Positions 34,937 to 44,277 of a stretch of 64,000 bases of DNA are shown piece by piece. The notes below the pieces were generated by a model. The model was not told the DNA's origin. It saw only the letters and a program-made list of their open reading frames with translations, and did no database searches. A program made the translations under genes and the position numbers. Each line of letters opens with the position of its first letter. The stretch's first letter is position 1. Origin of the DNA: Sphingopyxis sp. H050 (GTDB taxonomy: Bacteria; Pseudomonadota; Alphaproteobacteria; Sphingomonadales; Sphingomonadaceae); assembly GCF_001468265.1 (NCBI RefSeq), contig NZ_LNRZ01000002.1, positions 186,001 through 250,000 of the forward strand, in the 5' to 3' direction.

Positions 34937-35833
34937 ATGCGCAGCGGATTCACGGCCGATGATGTTGCGCAGCAGACCGGACGGCGGTTCCTGATCACGG
35001 GCGCCAATGCAGGGCTGGGCTTCGAAACGGCGAAGATATTGGCGGCGCGCGGCGGCCATGTCGTGCTGGCCTGCCGCGACGAAGGCCGCGCCGAGGCGGC
35101 GATGAACCGCATCCGCGTCGATGTGCCGAACGCGGAGCTGTCGTTCCAGCCGCTCGACCTCGCCGATCTCGATCAGGTGCGCGACGCGGCCAAAGCGGTG
35201 ATCAAGGGTCCGCGGATCGATGTGCTGGTCAACAACGCCGGGGTGATGATCCCGCCGAAGACGCTGACCAAACAGGGGTATGAGCTGCAATTCGGGGTCA
35301 ACCACCTCGGCACCTTCGCCTTTACCGGGCTGGTGCACGGCCATGTCGACGACCGCATCGTCGTGACCGCCAGCATCGCGCACAAGAGCGGCACGATGGA
35401 CTACAGCGATCTGTCCGCCAGCCGCAGCTATCACCATTGGGCGCGCTATCAGATGAGCAAGCTTGCGAACCTGCTCCATATGTATGAGCTCGACCGGCGG
35501 CTGAGCGCCGCGGGCCGCGCGACGCAGGCGATCGGGTGCCATCCGGGCGTCGCGCTCACCGAATTGACGCGGCACCTGCCGCTGCCGTTCCGCACGATGA
35601 CGCCGCTGGCGGCGCCCTTTTTCAACAGCGCGGCGCAAGGGGCTTGGCCGACCTTGCAAGCGGCGACGGGCGCGAACGTGCAGGGGGGCGACTATCTGGG
35701 GCCACAGGGGCTCGGCGAAGTGTCCGGACGATCGGGCCCCGCACGCGCGACGCGCGATGCGCGCGATCCGAAGCTGGCGCGCGAGTTGTGGAAGCGTTCG
35801 ATCGAGCTGACGGGGGTCGATCCCGGGCTGTAG
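34937..35833 (+). CDS. Short-chain dehydrogenase/reductase (retinol dehydrogenase-like)
   Basis: 298 residues. TGANAGLGFETA (cofactor glycine motif), NNAGVMIPP, catalytic YQMSK, and a CHPGVALTELTRHLP motif after it are intact. LACRDEGRAEAAMNRI after the first Rossmann strand suggests NADP preference, as in retinol dehydrogenase/WWOX-like SDRs. The conserved FGVNHLGTFAFTGLV also fits this subgroup. It probably reduces or oxidises a hydrophobic alcohol or ketone; the substrate is unknown. It is 16 bases after rnhB. Confidence 0.9.
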   Translation: MRSGFTADDVAQQTGRRFLITGANAGLGFETAKILAARGGHVVLACRDEGRAEAAMNRIRVDVPNAELSFQPLDLADLDQVRDAAKAVIKGPRIDVLVNNAGVMIPPKTLTKQGYELQFGVNHLGTFAFTGLVHGHVDDRIVVTASIAHKSGTMDYSDLSASRSYHHWARYQMSKLANLLHMYELDRRLSAAGRATQAIGCHPGVALTELTRHLPLPFRTMTPLAAPFFNSAAQGAWPTLQAATGANVQGGDYLGPQGLGEVSGRSGPARATRDARDPKLARELWKRSIELTGVDPGL

Positions 35834-35866
35834 TTCCTCCCCATGGCTTCGCGGCAGGGAGGATCA
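35834..35866. repeat. Short palindromic element, family D (copy 3)
   Basis: TTCCTCCCCATGGCTTCGCGGCAGGGAGGATC-type hairpin (seen as CCTCCC / GGGAGG arms) right after the SDR stop; a close copy is at 60219-60252. It may terminate the rnhB-SDR transcript. Confidence 0.55.
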
Positions 35867-35883
35867 AATATTTTTTCCGCGGT

Positions 35884-37212
<1,329 letters not shown>

Positions 37213-37231
37213 CATTTCACAACCGTTTGCC

Positions 37232-37335
37232 CTGAGATTGTCGAAGCATGTCCTGAGCGACGCCGCAGGCGGCGTCGAAGGGGCCGTCTTGTTCTTCGAG
37301 GCAGCACAGGAAGACCGGTGCTTCGACAATCTCAG
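37232..37335. repeat. Long inverted repeat between ccrM and folP
   Basis: Perfect 17-bp arms CTGAGATTGTCGAAGCA (37232-37248) and TGCTTCGACAATCTCAG (37319-37335) enclose a 70-base centre that itself has a GC hairpin (CGACGCCG/CGGCGTCG). It is a distinct intergenic repeat family of the same general style as A-D. Confidence 0.8.
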
Positions 37336-37358
37336 CACGAACGGATAAGGGAAAGCTG

Positions 37359-38489
37359 ATGTTTGCACCCCTGACCAAGCCCGACTTCGGCAAGACGTGG
37401 GAAGATGCACGCGTCTATCTGCGTCCGGCATGCTTCGTCGACCGGCCGCACGAGCTGGACGATGACTGCCTGCGCATCGCCGACACGATGGTCTGGTTTG
37501 CGGCCTGGCATCTCAGCCTGCGCGATAATGACGGGGTCAAATCGGCGATCGTGCCGGTTCCCGAACTCGATGGCTGGATCGCGGCGATGCCCGATCGGCT
37601 GGCGGACGCGGCGAAGATGCAGCGCGCGGCGGTGATGCGCCCGCGCGGCGCGCTGCAACTCGGTGAGCGCACCGTGCGGCTGAACGAGCCGCAGCTCATG
37701 GGCATCCTCAACGTCACGCCCGACAGTTTTTCGGACGGCGGCAAGCATGTCGACACCGCCGCCGCCAGCGAGGCAGGCTATGCGCTCGCTTCGGCGGGCG
37801 CCGCGATCATCGACGTCGGCGGAGAATCGACGCGGCCCGGCGCGCCGCTCGTCTGGGAAGGCGACGAAATCCAGCGTATCGAGGGCGTCGTATCGTCCCT
37901 GGCGAAGGGCGGCGTCGCGGTGTCGATCGACACGCGCAAGGCCTCGGTGATGGAAGCCGCGCTCGCGGCGGGGGCGAGCGTCGTCAATGACATTTCGGCG
38001 CTGCGCTACGACGAGCGGGCGATGGAGGTCGTGGTGCGCGCGGGCTGCCCGGTCGTGCTGATGCATGCACCGTCGGCAAAGAGCGATCCGCACGAGGGCG
38101 GCGGTTACGCCCATGTCCTGTTCGACGTCTATGACATGCTCGCCGATCGCGTCGCGGCGTGCAAGGCGGCGGGGGTCGACTCTGCAAAGATCATCGTCGA
38201 CCCTGGGCTCGGCTTCGGCAAGGGCGTCGCCGACAATCTCGCGCTCATCAACGGACTGGCACTCTTCCACGCCCTTGGCTGCCCGATCCTGTTCGGCGCG
38301 AGCCGCAAGCGGATGATCGGCGCGCTCGACAATGAAGCGCCCGCCGACCAGCGGCTCGGCGGCAGCGTCGCGCTCCACTATCAGGCGGCGACGCAGGGCG
38401 CGCAGTTGCTGCGCGTGCATGACGTGGCGGAAAACCGGCAGGCGCTCAGGGTATGGCGCGGGCTGCGCGATGCGGCGCTGACGGCCTGA
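37359..38489 (+). CDS. folP: Dihydropteroate synthase with N-terminal extension
   Basis: Joins p-aminobenzoate to dihydropterin pyrophosphate in folate synthesis; the sulfonamide target. The catalytic domain begins near residue 112 with MGILNVTPDSFSDGG, followed by IDVGGESTRPGA, SIDTRKASV, VVNDIS, VLMHAPS, IIVDPGLGFGKG and FGASRKRMIG, all intact. The first 110 residues (to about LQLGERTVRL) are an extra domain beyond the usual 280-residue enzyme, seen in several sphingomonads and of unknown role. It follows ccrM after an inverted-repeat gap. Confidence 0.95.
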   Translation: MFAPLTKPDFGKTWEDARVYLRPACFVDRPHELDDDCLRIADTMVWFAAWHLSLRDNDGVKSAIVPVPELDGWIAAMPDRLADAAKMQRAAVMRPRGALQLGERTVRLNEPQLMGILNVTPDSFSDGGKHVDTAAASEAGYALASAGAAIIDVGGESTRPGAPLVWEGDEIQRIEGVVSSLAKGGVAVSIDTRKASVMEAALAAGASVVNDISALRYDERAMEVVVRAGCPVVLMHAPSAKSDPHEGGGYAHVLFDVYDMLADRVAACKAAGVDSAKIIVDPGLGFGKGVADNLALINGLALFHALGCPILFGASRKRMIGALDNEAPADQRLGGSVALHYQAATQGAQLLRVHDVAENRQALRVWRGLRDAALTA

Positions 38490-38497
38490 TCATAAAT

Positions 38498-38587
38498 ATG
38501 TGTCCCCGCGAAGGCGGGGATCCATCTTCGGTGGGTTCAAGATGAAGTTGGCAGGAGATGGGCCCCCGCCTTCGCGGGGGAACACAT
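38498..38587. repeat. Palindromic repeat, family B variant (copy 3)
   Basis: Arms ATGTGTCCCCGCGAAGGCGG and the reverse complement around CCCGCCTTCGCGGGGGAACAC (38573-38587 region), separated by a variable centre. It lies between the convergent folP and NtrC-like genes and could terminate both. Confidence 0.8.
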
Positions 38588-38606
38588 CTTATATTGTGCC
38601 GGTGGT

Positions 38607-40040
38607 TCAGGCCGCCGTATCGATCCCCAGATCGCTCAATTTGCGGTAGAGCGTCGAGCGGCCGATCCCCAAGCGGCGCGCGACTTCGCTCATGCGGCCG
38701 CGGTAGTGGCCGATCGCGAGGCGGATGACGTCGGCCTCGATTTCCTCGAGCGGACGGAGGTTGCCGTCGGGCAGGTACAGCGTGACGCCAATCGCTTCGC
38801 CGTTGATCGCGACATCGTCGCTGCCGCCGGGCGTGCCGCCGCCGAGCGCAGCTTCGATCGCCTTGAAGTCGGCGCTGGTGAGCACATCGGTCTTGCTCGC
38901 GGTCGCGGCGCGGAACAGCACGTCTTGCAACTGGCGGACGTTGCCGGGCCAGGCATAGGCGGCGAGGAGGCGCAGCGCATCGTCGGTGACGCCGATCGGA
39001 CCCATGCCGGGCAGGCCGCCGATGCGCGCGAGCAGATGGCGCGCGAGCGGACCGACGTCGCCGCGGCGTTCCGACAGCGAGGGCAGGGTGAATTGCGCGG
39101 TCGAGAGCGCGTAGAACAGGTCTTCGCGGAAGTGGCCCGCCTCGATCAGCTTGTCGAGCGGGCTGGCGCTGGTCGCGATGATGCGGACATCGACGCTCTG
39201 GCGGATCGTGCCGCCGATCATCTGGACTTCGCCGCTGTTCAGAAATTCGACGAGCTTCGCCTGCGTCTCCAGCGGAATGCATTCGACATGGTCGATGATG
39301 ATGCTGCCGCCGTCGGCCTGGACGAGCCGGCCGACCTGCCGGTCGAAGGCGCCCGGAAAGGCGCCGCGTTCGTGGCCGAACAGGCCCGAGCCGATCAGGC
39401 CGGGGGAGACCGCCGAACAGTCGACCATGACGAGCTGGCCGCGGGCGCGCGGGCTGGCGCTGTGGATCGCGCGGGCGAAGACTTCCTTGCCGGTGCCGGG
39501 CTTGCCGTTGATCATCACCGGCACGCGTGCGCGCGCGGCCTTGGCGGCGATCGCGAGCGCACTGCGGAAATTGGGGCTCGACCCGATGATCTCCTCGAAC
39601 GCCAGCGGCGCGCGGAGCTTTTCGGTGAGCGGGCGAAGCTCGCCCTGCGGGCCGCCTTGCGATACGATGCGGTCGAGCGCCTCGAGCAGGCGGTCGGGGG
39701 CGATGGGTTTCTGGACGAAATCGCTCGCGCCGGCGCGCATCGCGGCGACCGCGACCTCGACGCCGTTGCGCATCGTGACGACGATCAGCGGCAGCGCGGG
39801 GCGCCAGCGGCGGAGTTCGGCGACGAAATCGGCGATGTCCATGCCGGGGGCACCCTGGTCGACGAGGACGGCGTCGAGCGCCATGCCTTCCTGTGTGCCG
39901 AGCTTGGCGAGGGCGGTATCGGTGTCGGCGGCCACGATGCTGCGCCATCCGCCGCGCGACACCAGCGCCGACAGGAAGCGCTGCTGTGCGGACTCGCTGT
40001 CGACGATCATCACTGTTCGCGTATCGCGCGTGCTGGCCAT
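38607..40040 (-). CDS. NtrC-like response regulator with degenerate sigma54-activator motifs
   Basis: 477 residues: receiver domain with Asp61 in VLVDQGAPGMD and Lys111; AAA+ domain with Walker A NGKPGTGKE (178-186); C-terminal Fis-type HTH (MSEVARRLGIGRSTLYRKLSDLG). Two hallmarks are altered: the sigma54-contacting loop reads GAFPGA (226-231) instead of GAFTGA, and Walker B reads SIIIDHVE with His251 in place of the catalytic Glu of the usual DE pair. These changes would impair sigma54 contact and ATP hydrolysis, so it may work as a DNA-binding regulator independent of sigma54. Start is the ATG read from 40040. No kinase gene is adjacent. Confidence 0.88.
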   Translation of the reverse strand: MASTRDTRTVMIVDSESAQQRFLSALVSRGGWRSIVAADTDTALAKLGTQEGMALDAVLVDQGAPGMDIADFVAELRRWRPALPLIVVTMRNGVEVAVAAMRAGASDFVQKPIAPDRLLEALDRIVSQGGPQGELRPLTEKLRAPLAFEEIIGSSPNFRSALAIAAKAARARVPVMINGKPGTGKEVFARAIHSASPRARGQLVMVDCSAVSPGLIGSGLFGHERGAFPGAFDRQVGRLVQADGGSIIIDHVECIPLETQAKLVEFLNSGEVQMIGGTIRQSVDVRIIATSASPLDKLIEAGHFREDLFYALSTAQFTLPSLSERRGDVGPLARHLLARIGGLPGMGPIGVTDDALRLLAAYAWPGNVRQLQDVLFRAATASKTDVLTSADFKAIEAALGGGTPGGSDDVAINGEAIGVTLYLPDGNLRPLEEIEADVIRLAIGHYRGRMSEVARRLGIGRSTLYRKLSDLGIDTAA

Positions 40041-40275
40041 AATCCCGATTCTGCCCCGTGGTTCGGCGCCGTAGTGCCGTTTCGTCCGCTCAAGCGCAGT
40101 GATGTAAGGCACATGGGTAAAGGGGCGATTAAGGCCGTTCCCCTTTTGCCGCGGTTCCGCATGATTTCGGGCACAGCGGCCTTGAGCATGGCGCAAGGCG
40201 TGTCTAAGACCTCACCGATGCCCGATTCTGGGTGCGCGGGCGCGCGCTTCGGGCCACAGGCAAAGGGGACAGGTC

Positions 40276-40395
40276 ATGGCAGAACAGGAAATGACGGCGG
40301 CGAATGAAACCTATTCGGGTTTTCTCAGCCTCCTGAAGGTCGGATCGATCATTACCGCGATCGTGACCGTCTTCGTCGTCCTCATCATATCCTGA
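40276..40395 (+). CDS. aa3-type cytochrome c oxidase subunit IV
   Basis: A 39-residue single-helix membrane protein: polar start (MAEQEMTAANETYSGF), then LSLLKVGSIITAIVTVFVVLIIS. This is the pattern of the small bacterial aa3 oxidase subunit IV (PF07835), a helix packed against the oxidase core. An AAAGGGGACAGG site precedes the ATG. No other oxidase gene is present; the gene stands 13 bases before pntAA, an association I recall from other sphingomonads. Its small size makes it easy to miss. Confidence 0.82.
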   Translation: MAEQEMTAANETYSGFLSLLKVGSIITAIVTVFVVLIIS

Positions 40396-40408
40396 CCGGC
40401 CTTCCGGC

Positions 40409-41530
40409 ATGCGCATCGCTGTCCTGAAGGAGCTCGCCGCCGGCGAGACCCGCGTCGCCGCGACCCCGGAAACCGTGAAGAAATTCATTGGCCTGGGCGC
40501 TGAAATTGCCGTCGAGACCGGGGCAGGAGAGCAGGCGTCGATCGCCGATGCCGACTATGCCGCCGCGGGCGCGAGCGTCGCCTCGCGCGCCGATGTGCTG
40601 AAGGGCGCGAACATCATTCTCGGCATCCAGGGACCGGACCCGCAAAGCCTGAGCGGCTTTGCCGACGGCGCCTGGCTCGCCGCGGGCCTCAATCCCTTCG
40701 GGGAGCGTGCACGCGTCGACGAGTATGCAAAGCTGGGCCTCGAAGCGCTCGCGATGGAATTCATGCCGCGCATCACGCGCGCGCAGTCGATGGACATTCT
40801 TTCCAGCCAGGCGAATCTTGCCGGGTACAAGGCGGTGCTGATGGCGGCGAACGCCTATGGCCGTGCCTTTCCGATGATGATGACCGCCGCAGGCACCGTC
40901 AGCGCCGCAAAGGCGTTCATCATGGGCGTCGGCGTCGCCGGGCTTCAGGCGATTGCGACCGCACGCCGCCTCGGTGCACAGGTCAGCGCGACCGACGTGC
41001 GCTCGGCCACCAAGGAACAGATCCTGTCGCTCGGCGCCAAGCCGATCTTCGTCGAAAGCGTCGCGGGGATCGAGGGTGAGGGATCCGGCGGCTATGCAAC
41101 GGAAATGTCAGAGGAATATCAGAAGGCGCAGGCCGAGCTGGTGTCCTCGCACATCGCCAAGCAGGATATCGTCATCACCACGGCGCTGATCCCGGGGCGC
41201 CCCGCACCGCGGCTGATCAATGACGCGCAGCTCGCTACGATGCGCTCGGGCAGCGTGATCGTCGACATGGCGGCCGAAAGCGGGGGCAATGTCGAGGGAT
41301 CGGTGTCGGGCGAAACGAAGAAGATCCACGGCGTCACCGTCATCGGCGCGAAAAACATCGCGGCGCTGATGCCCGCCGACACCAGCGCGCTGTTCAGCCG
41401 CAACCTCTTCAATTTCCTTGCGGCCTTTTGGGACAAGGAAGCGGGGAGGCCCGTACTCGACGAAGAAATCGGCAATGCCGTGCGCCTGACGCAGGGCGGG
41501 AAAGTGGTGAACGAGCGTTTGCTCGGCTGA
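40409..41530 (+). CDS. pntAA: Proton-translocating NAD(P) transhydrogenase subunit alpha part 1
   Basis: 373 residues, the soluble NAD(H)-binding domain I. Begins MRIAVLKELAAGETRVAATPETVKKF like alanine dehydrogenase-fold proteins; the NAD-binding GVGVAGLQAIATARRLGA, RSATKEQILSLGA mobile-loop region and DIVITTALIPGRPAPRLI are clear. It passes hydride to domain III across the membrane complex while protons cross domain II, making NADPH. The alpha chain is split here, as in Rhodospirillum and other alphaproteobacteria, with part 2 encoded next. Confidence 0.95.
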   Translation: MRIAVLKELAAGETRVAATPETVKKFIGLGAEIAVETGAGEQASIADADYAAAGASVASRADVLKGANIILGIQGPDPQSLSGFADGAWLAAGLNPFGERARVDEYAKLGLEALAMEFMPRITRAQSMDILSSQANLAGYKAVLMAANAYGRAFPMMMTAAGTVSAAKAFIMGVGVAGLQAIATARRLGAQVSATDVRSATKEQILSLGAKPIFVESVAGIEGEGSGGYATEMSEEYQKAQAELVSSHIAKQDIVITTALIPGRPAPRLINDAQLATMRSGSVIVDMAAESGGNVEGSVSGETKKIHGVTVIGAKNIAALMPADTSALFSRNLFNFLAAFWDKEAGRPVLDEEIGNAVRLTQGGKVVNERLLG

Positions 41531-41555
41531 GGCCGGCGACGGACAGGGGGCTGTA

Positions 41556-41837
41556 ATGGATTTCATTTCCATCTTTTCGATTTTCATCCTGGCGTGTTTC
41601 GTCGGTTATTTCGTCGTCTGGTCGGTGACCCCGGCGCTGCACACGCCGCTGATGAGCGTCACCAACGCGATTTCGTCGGTGATCATCGTCGGCGCGCTGA
41701 TCGCCAGCGCCGCCGCGGGATCGGCGACGTCGAAATGGCTCGGCCTCGCGGCGGTCGTGATGGCCAGCATCAACATCTTCGGCGGCTTCGCCGTGACGTC
41801 GCGCATGCTCGCGATGTACAAGAAGAAGGAGCGCTGA
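41556..41837 (+). CDS. pntAB: NAD(P) transhydrogenase subunit alpha part 2
   Basis: 93 residues with three membrane helices, the short membrane piece of the split alpha subunit: FIFILACFVGYFVVWSVTPALHTPLMSVTNAISSVI is highly typical, and the chain ends FGGFAVTSRMLAMYKKKER. It forms part of the proton channel with PntB. ATG 41556 follows GACAGGGGGCTGTA, and the stop is just before the pntB start (one base between). Confidence 0.95.
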   Translation: MDFISIFSIFILACFVGYFVVWSVTPALHTPLMSVTNAISSVIIVGALIASAAAGSATSKWLGLAAVVMASINIFGGFAVTSRMLAMYKKKER

Positions 41838-41838
41838 G

Positions 41839-43323
41839 ATGGACATACAGGCCATTCTCTCCGCCGCGACGGGCGGCCATGGCGCGGTAAATCCTTACGC
41901 CGCCATCGCCTATCTGGTGGCGGGCATCCTTTTCATCCTCGCGCTCCGGGGGCTTTCGAGCCCCGAGACGGCGCAAAGCGGCAACCGCTTCGGCATGATC
42001 GGGATGACGATCGCGGTCGTCACCACGCTGCTGACGCATGTGCCGGTTACCCTCGAAGGCGGCCTAGACACGATCGGGCTTGGTGAAATCCTTATCGCCA
42101 TCGGCATCGGCGCGGTGATCGGTATCGTCATGGCGCGGCGCATCGCGATGACCGCGATGCCGCAGCTCGTCGCGGCCTTCCACAGCCTCGTCGGCCTCGC
42201 CGCGGTCGCGGTGGCGGCGGCGGCCTATCTCAATCCGCTTGCCTTCGGCATCGCCGATGCGGCGGGGCAGATCCATGTCGTCAGCCGCGTGGAAATGGGG
42301 CTCGGTATCGCGATCGGCGCGATCACCTTCTCAGGCTCGGTCATCGCCTTCCTGAAGCTCAACGGCAATATGTCGGGCTCGCCGATCATGCTGCCGGGGC
42401 GGCATATCATCAATCTCGGCACGCTCGCCGCGATCATCGCGCTGACTGCGTACTTCACGCAGGACCAGTCGCCGTGGGTGTTCTGGACGATCACGGGCCT
42501 CAGCTTCGCGATCGGTTTCCTGCTGATCATCCCGATCGGCGGCGCCGACATGCCGGTCGTCGTGTCCATGCTGAACAGCTATTCGGGCTGGGCCGCGGCG
42601 GCGATGGGCTTCACGCTCGGCAACACCGCGATGATCATCACCGGCGCGCTTGTCGGCTCGTCGGGTGCGATCCTGTCGTACATCATGTGCCGCGCGATGA
42701 ACCGCAGCTTCATCAGCGTGATCGCCGGCGGTTTTGGCGCCGACGATTCGGGGGGCGCTGCAGGCGGTTCGAAGGAACAGCGCCCGTGGAAGCCGGGCAG
42801 CGCCGAGGATGCGGCCTTCCTGATGAGCCAGGCCGAAAATGTCATCATCGTCCCTGGCTACGGCATGGCGGTCGCCCAGGCACAGCACGCGCTGCGCGAG
42901 ATGGCCGACCAGCTGAAGAAGGAAGGCGTCAACGTCAAATATGCGATCCATCCGGTCGCGGGGCGCATGCCGGGGCACATGAACGTGCTCCTGGCCGAAG
43001 CGAACGTTCCCTATGACGAGGTCTTCGAGCTGGAAGACATCAACGGCGAATTCGCGCAGGCCGACGTCGCTTTCGTCATCGGCGCCAACGACGTGACCAA
43101 CCCGGCGGCGAAGACCGACAAGTCGTCGCCGATCTATGGCATGCCGATCCTCGACGTCGCCAATGCCAAGACGGTGCTGTTCGTGAAGCGCTCGATGGGC
43201 GGGGTCGGCTATGCCGGCGTCGACAACGACGTCTTCTATATGGACCAGACGATGATGCTGCTCGGCGACGCCAAGAAGATGGCCGACGACATCGTCAAGG
43301 CGCTGAGCGGTAGCGGGCACTAG
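41839..43323 (+). CDS. pntB: NAD(P) transhydrogenase subunit beta
   Basis: 494 residues: about nine membrane helices to residue 285 (including NMSGSPIMLPGRHIINL and AMGFTLGNTAMIITGALVGSSGAIL), then the NADP(H)-binding domain III with IIVPGYGMAVAQAQHAL, YAIHPVAGRMPGHMNVLLAEA, FVIGANDVTNPAA and SMGGVGYAGVDNDVFY. It is about 30 residues longer than E. coli PntB, mostly in the N-terminal and linker parts. Completes the pnt operon with PntAA and PntAB; the enzyme supplies NADPH. Confidence 0.95.
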   Translation: MDIQAILSAATGGHGAVNPYAAIAYLVAGILFILALRGLSSPETAQSGNRFGMIGMTIAVVTTLLTHVPVTLEGGLDTIGLGEILIAIGIGAVIGIVMARRIAMTAMPQLVAAFHSLVGLAAVAVAAAAYLNPLAFGIADAAGQIHVVSRVEMGLGIAIGAITFSGSVIAFLKLNGNMSGSPIMLPGRHIINLGTLAAIIALTAYFTQDQSPWVFWTITGLSFAIGFLLIIPIGGADMPVVVSMLNSYSGWAAAAMGFTLGNTAMIITGALVGSSGAILSYIMCRAMNRSFISVIAGGFGADDSGGAAGGSKEQRPWKPGSAEDAAFLMSQAENVIIVPGYGMAVAQAQHALREMADQLKKEGVNVKYAIHPVAGRMPGHMNVLLAEANVPYDEVFELEDINGEFAQADVAFVIGANDVTNPAAKTDKSSPIYGMPILDVANAKTVLFVKRSMGGVGYAGVDNDVFYMDQTMMLLGDAKKMADDIVKALSGSGH

Positions 43324-43331
43324 ACTCTTAC

Positions 43332-43427
43332 CGTCGCCCCTGCGAAGGCAGGGGCCGCTATCAAGCGTTTGCCCCTGCGGCCGCGTCCAGAGTCACGTGC
43401 CTCTGAACGCCCTTCGCAGGGGCGACG
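43332..43427. repeat. Palindromic repeat, family B variant (copy 4)
   Basis: Outer arms CGTCGCCCCTGCGAAGG (43332-43348) and CCTTCGCAGGGGCGACG (43411-43427) are perfect reverse complements; the left arm continues CAGGGG to form its own hairpin. Located between pntB and the racemase gene. Confidence 0.85.
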
Positions 43428-43446
43428 TGTTTTAAAGAGGGACCAT

Positions 43447-44145
43447 ATGCGCAAAATCGGCCTGATCGGGGGAATGAGCTGGGCATCGACCGAGCTATAT
43501 TACCGCCATCTCAACAAGGGCGTGCAAAAGCGCATCGGAACCGCCTGCTCGGCGCCGATCATCCTCGAAAGCCTCAACTATTGCGATCTGTCGCGGATCA
43601 CCACGGCTGAACAATGGGCGCACGCCAAGGACGTGCTGATCGCGTCGGCGAAGCGGCTCGAGGATGCGGGCGCCACCGCGCTGATGATCGCCGCCAATTC
43701 GATGCACAAGGTCGCCGAGGATGTCGCGGCGGCGATCTCGATCCCGCTGGTTCACATCGTCGACGAGACCGGCGAGAAGATGAAGGCCGACGGGGTCAAG
43801 TCGGCGGCGGTGATCGGCACGCGCAACGTGATGACCGAGCCCTGGTTCCGCCAGCGTCTCGTGCGGCACGGGCTGACGCTTGCGCCCTATGACGCGGGCC
43901 GGGCGGAGGCGATCGACAACATCATCTACGACCAGCTGATGCAGGGCAAGGTGACCGAAGACGCGCGCCGCCAGATGCGCACCTTCATCACCGACATCGC
44001 GAAGCAGGACGTGCAGGCGCTCGTCCTCGCCTGCACCGAACTGGTGATGATCGTCGATCCCGACGCGAACGTCCTGCCGATCTATGACACGACGCGCATT
44101 CATGTTGCGGCGGGGGTCGACTGGATTTTGGGCGACGCGTCCTGA
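43447..44145 (+). CDS. Aspartate/glutamate racemase family protein (YgeA-like)
   Basis: 232 residues in two racemase-type halves. It starts RKIGLIGGMSWASTELYYRHLN. The C-terminal catalytic cysteine is Cys196 (VLACTELVMI). The N-terminal one is replaced: AANSMHK has Ser85 where two-cysteine racemases have Cys. E. coli YgeA (EcL-DER) likewise has a Thr at that position and acts as a one-sided epimerase or racemase, so the protein is probably of that kind. The amino-acid specificity cannot be read off. Confidence 0.88.
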   Translation: MRKIGLIGGMSWASTELYYRHLNKGVQKRIGTACSAPIILESLNYCDLSRITTAEQWAHAKDVLIASAKRLEDAGATALMIAANSMHKVAEDVAAAISIPLVHIVDETGEKMKADGVKSAAVIGTRNVMTEPWFRQRLVRHGLTLAPYDAGRAEAIDNIIYDQLMQGKVTEDARRQMRTFITDIAKQDVQALVLACTELVMIVDPDANVLPIYDTTRIHVAAGVDWILGDAS

Positions 44146-44277
44146 CGCTTCCAGATTGGCGCTTTCAACCGACAGAAAATTATCCACTCGATAATCTTCG
44201 AGGCGTAGATTCCGTTGCGGAGGGGGCTCTTGGAAACGGCCATCTTCCGCTGGAATTTTCTTTCTTAGCGGGTGGTT

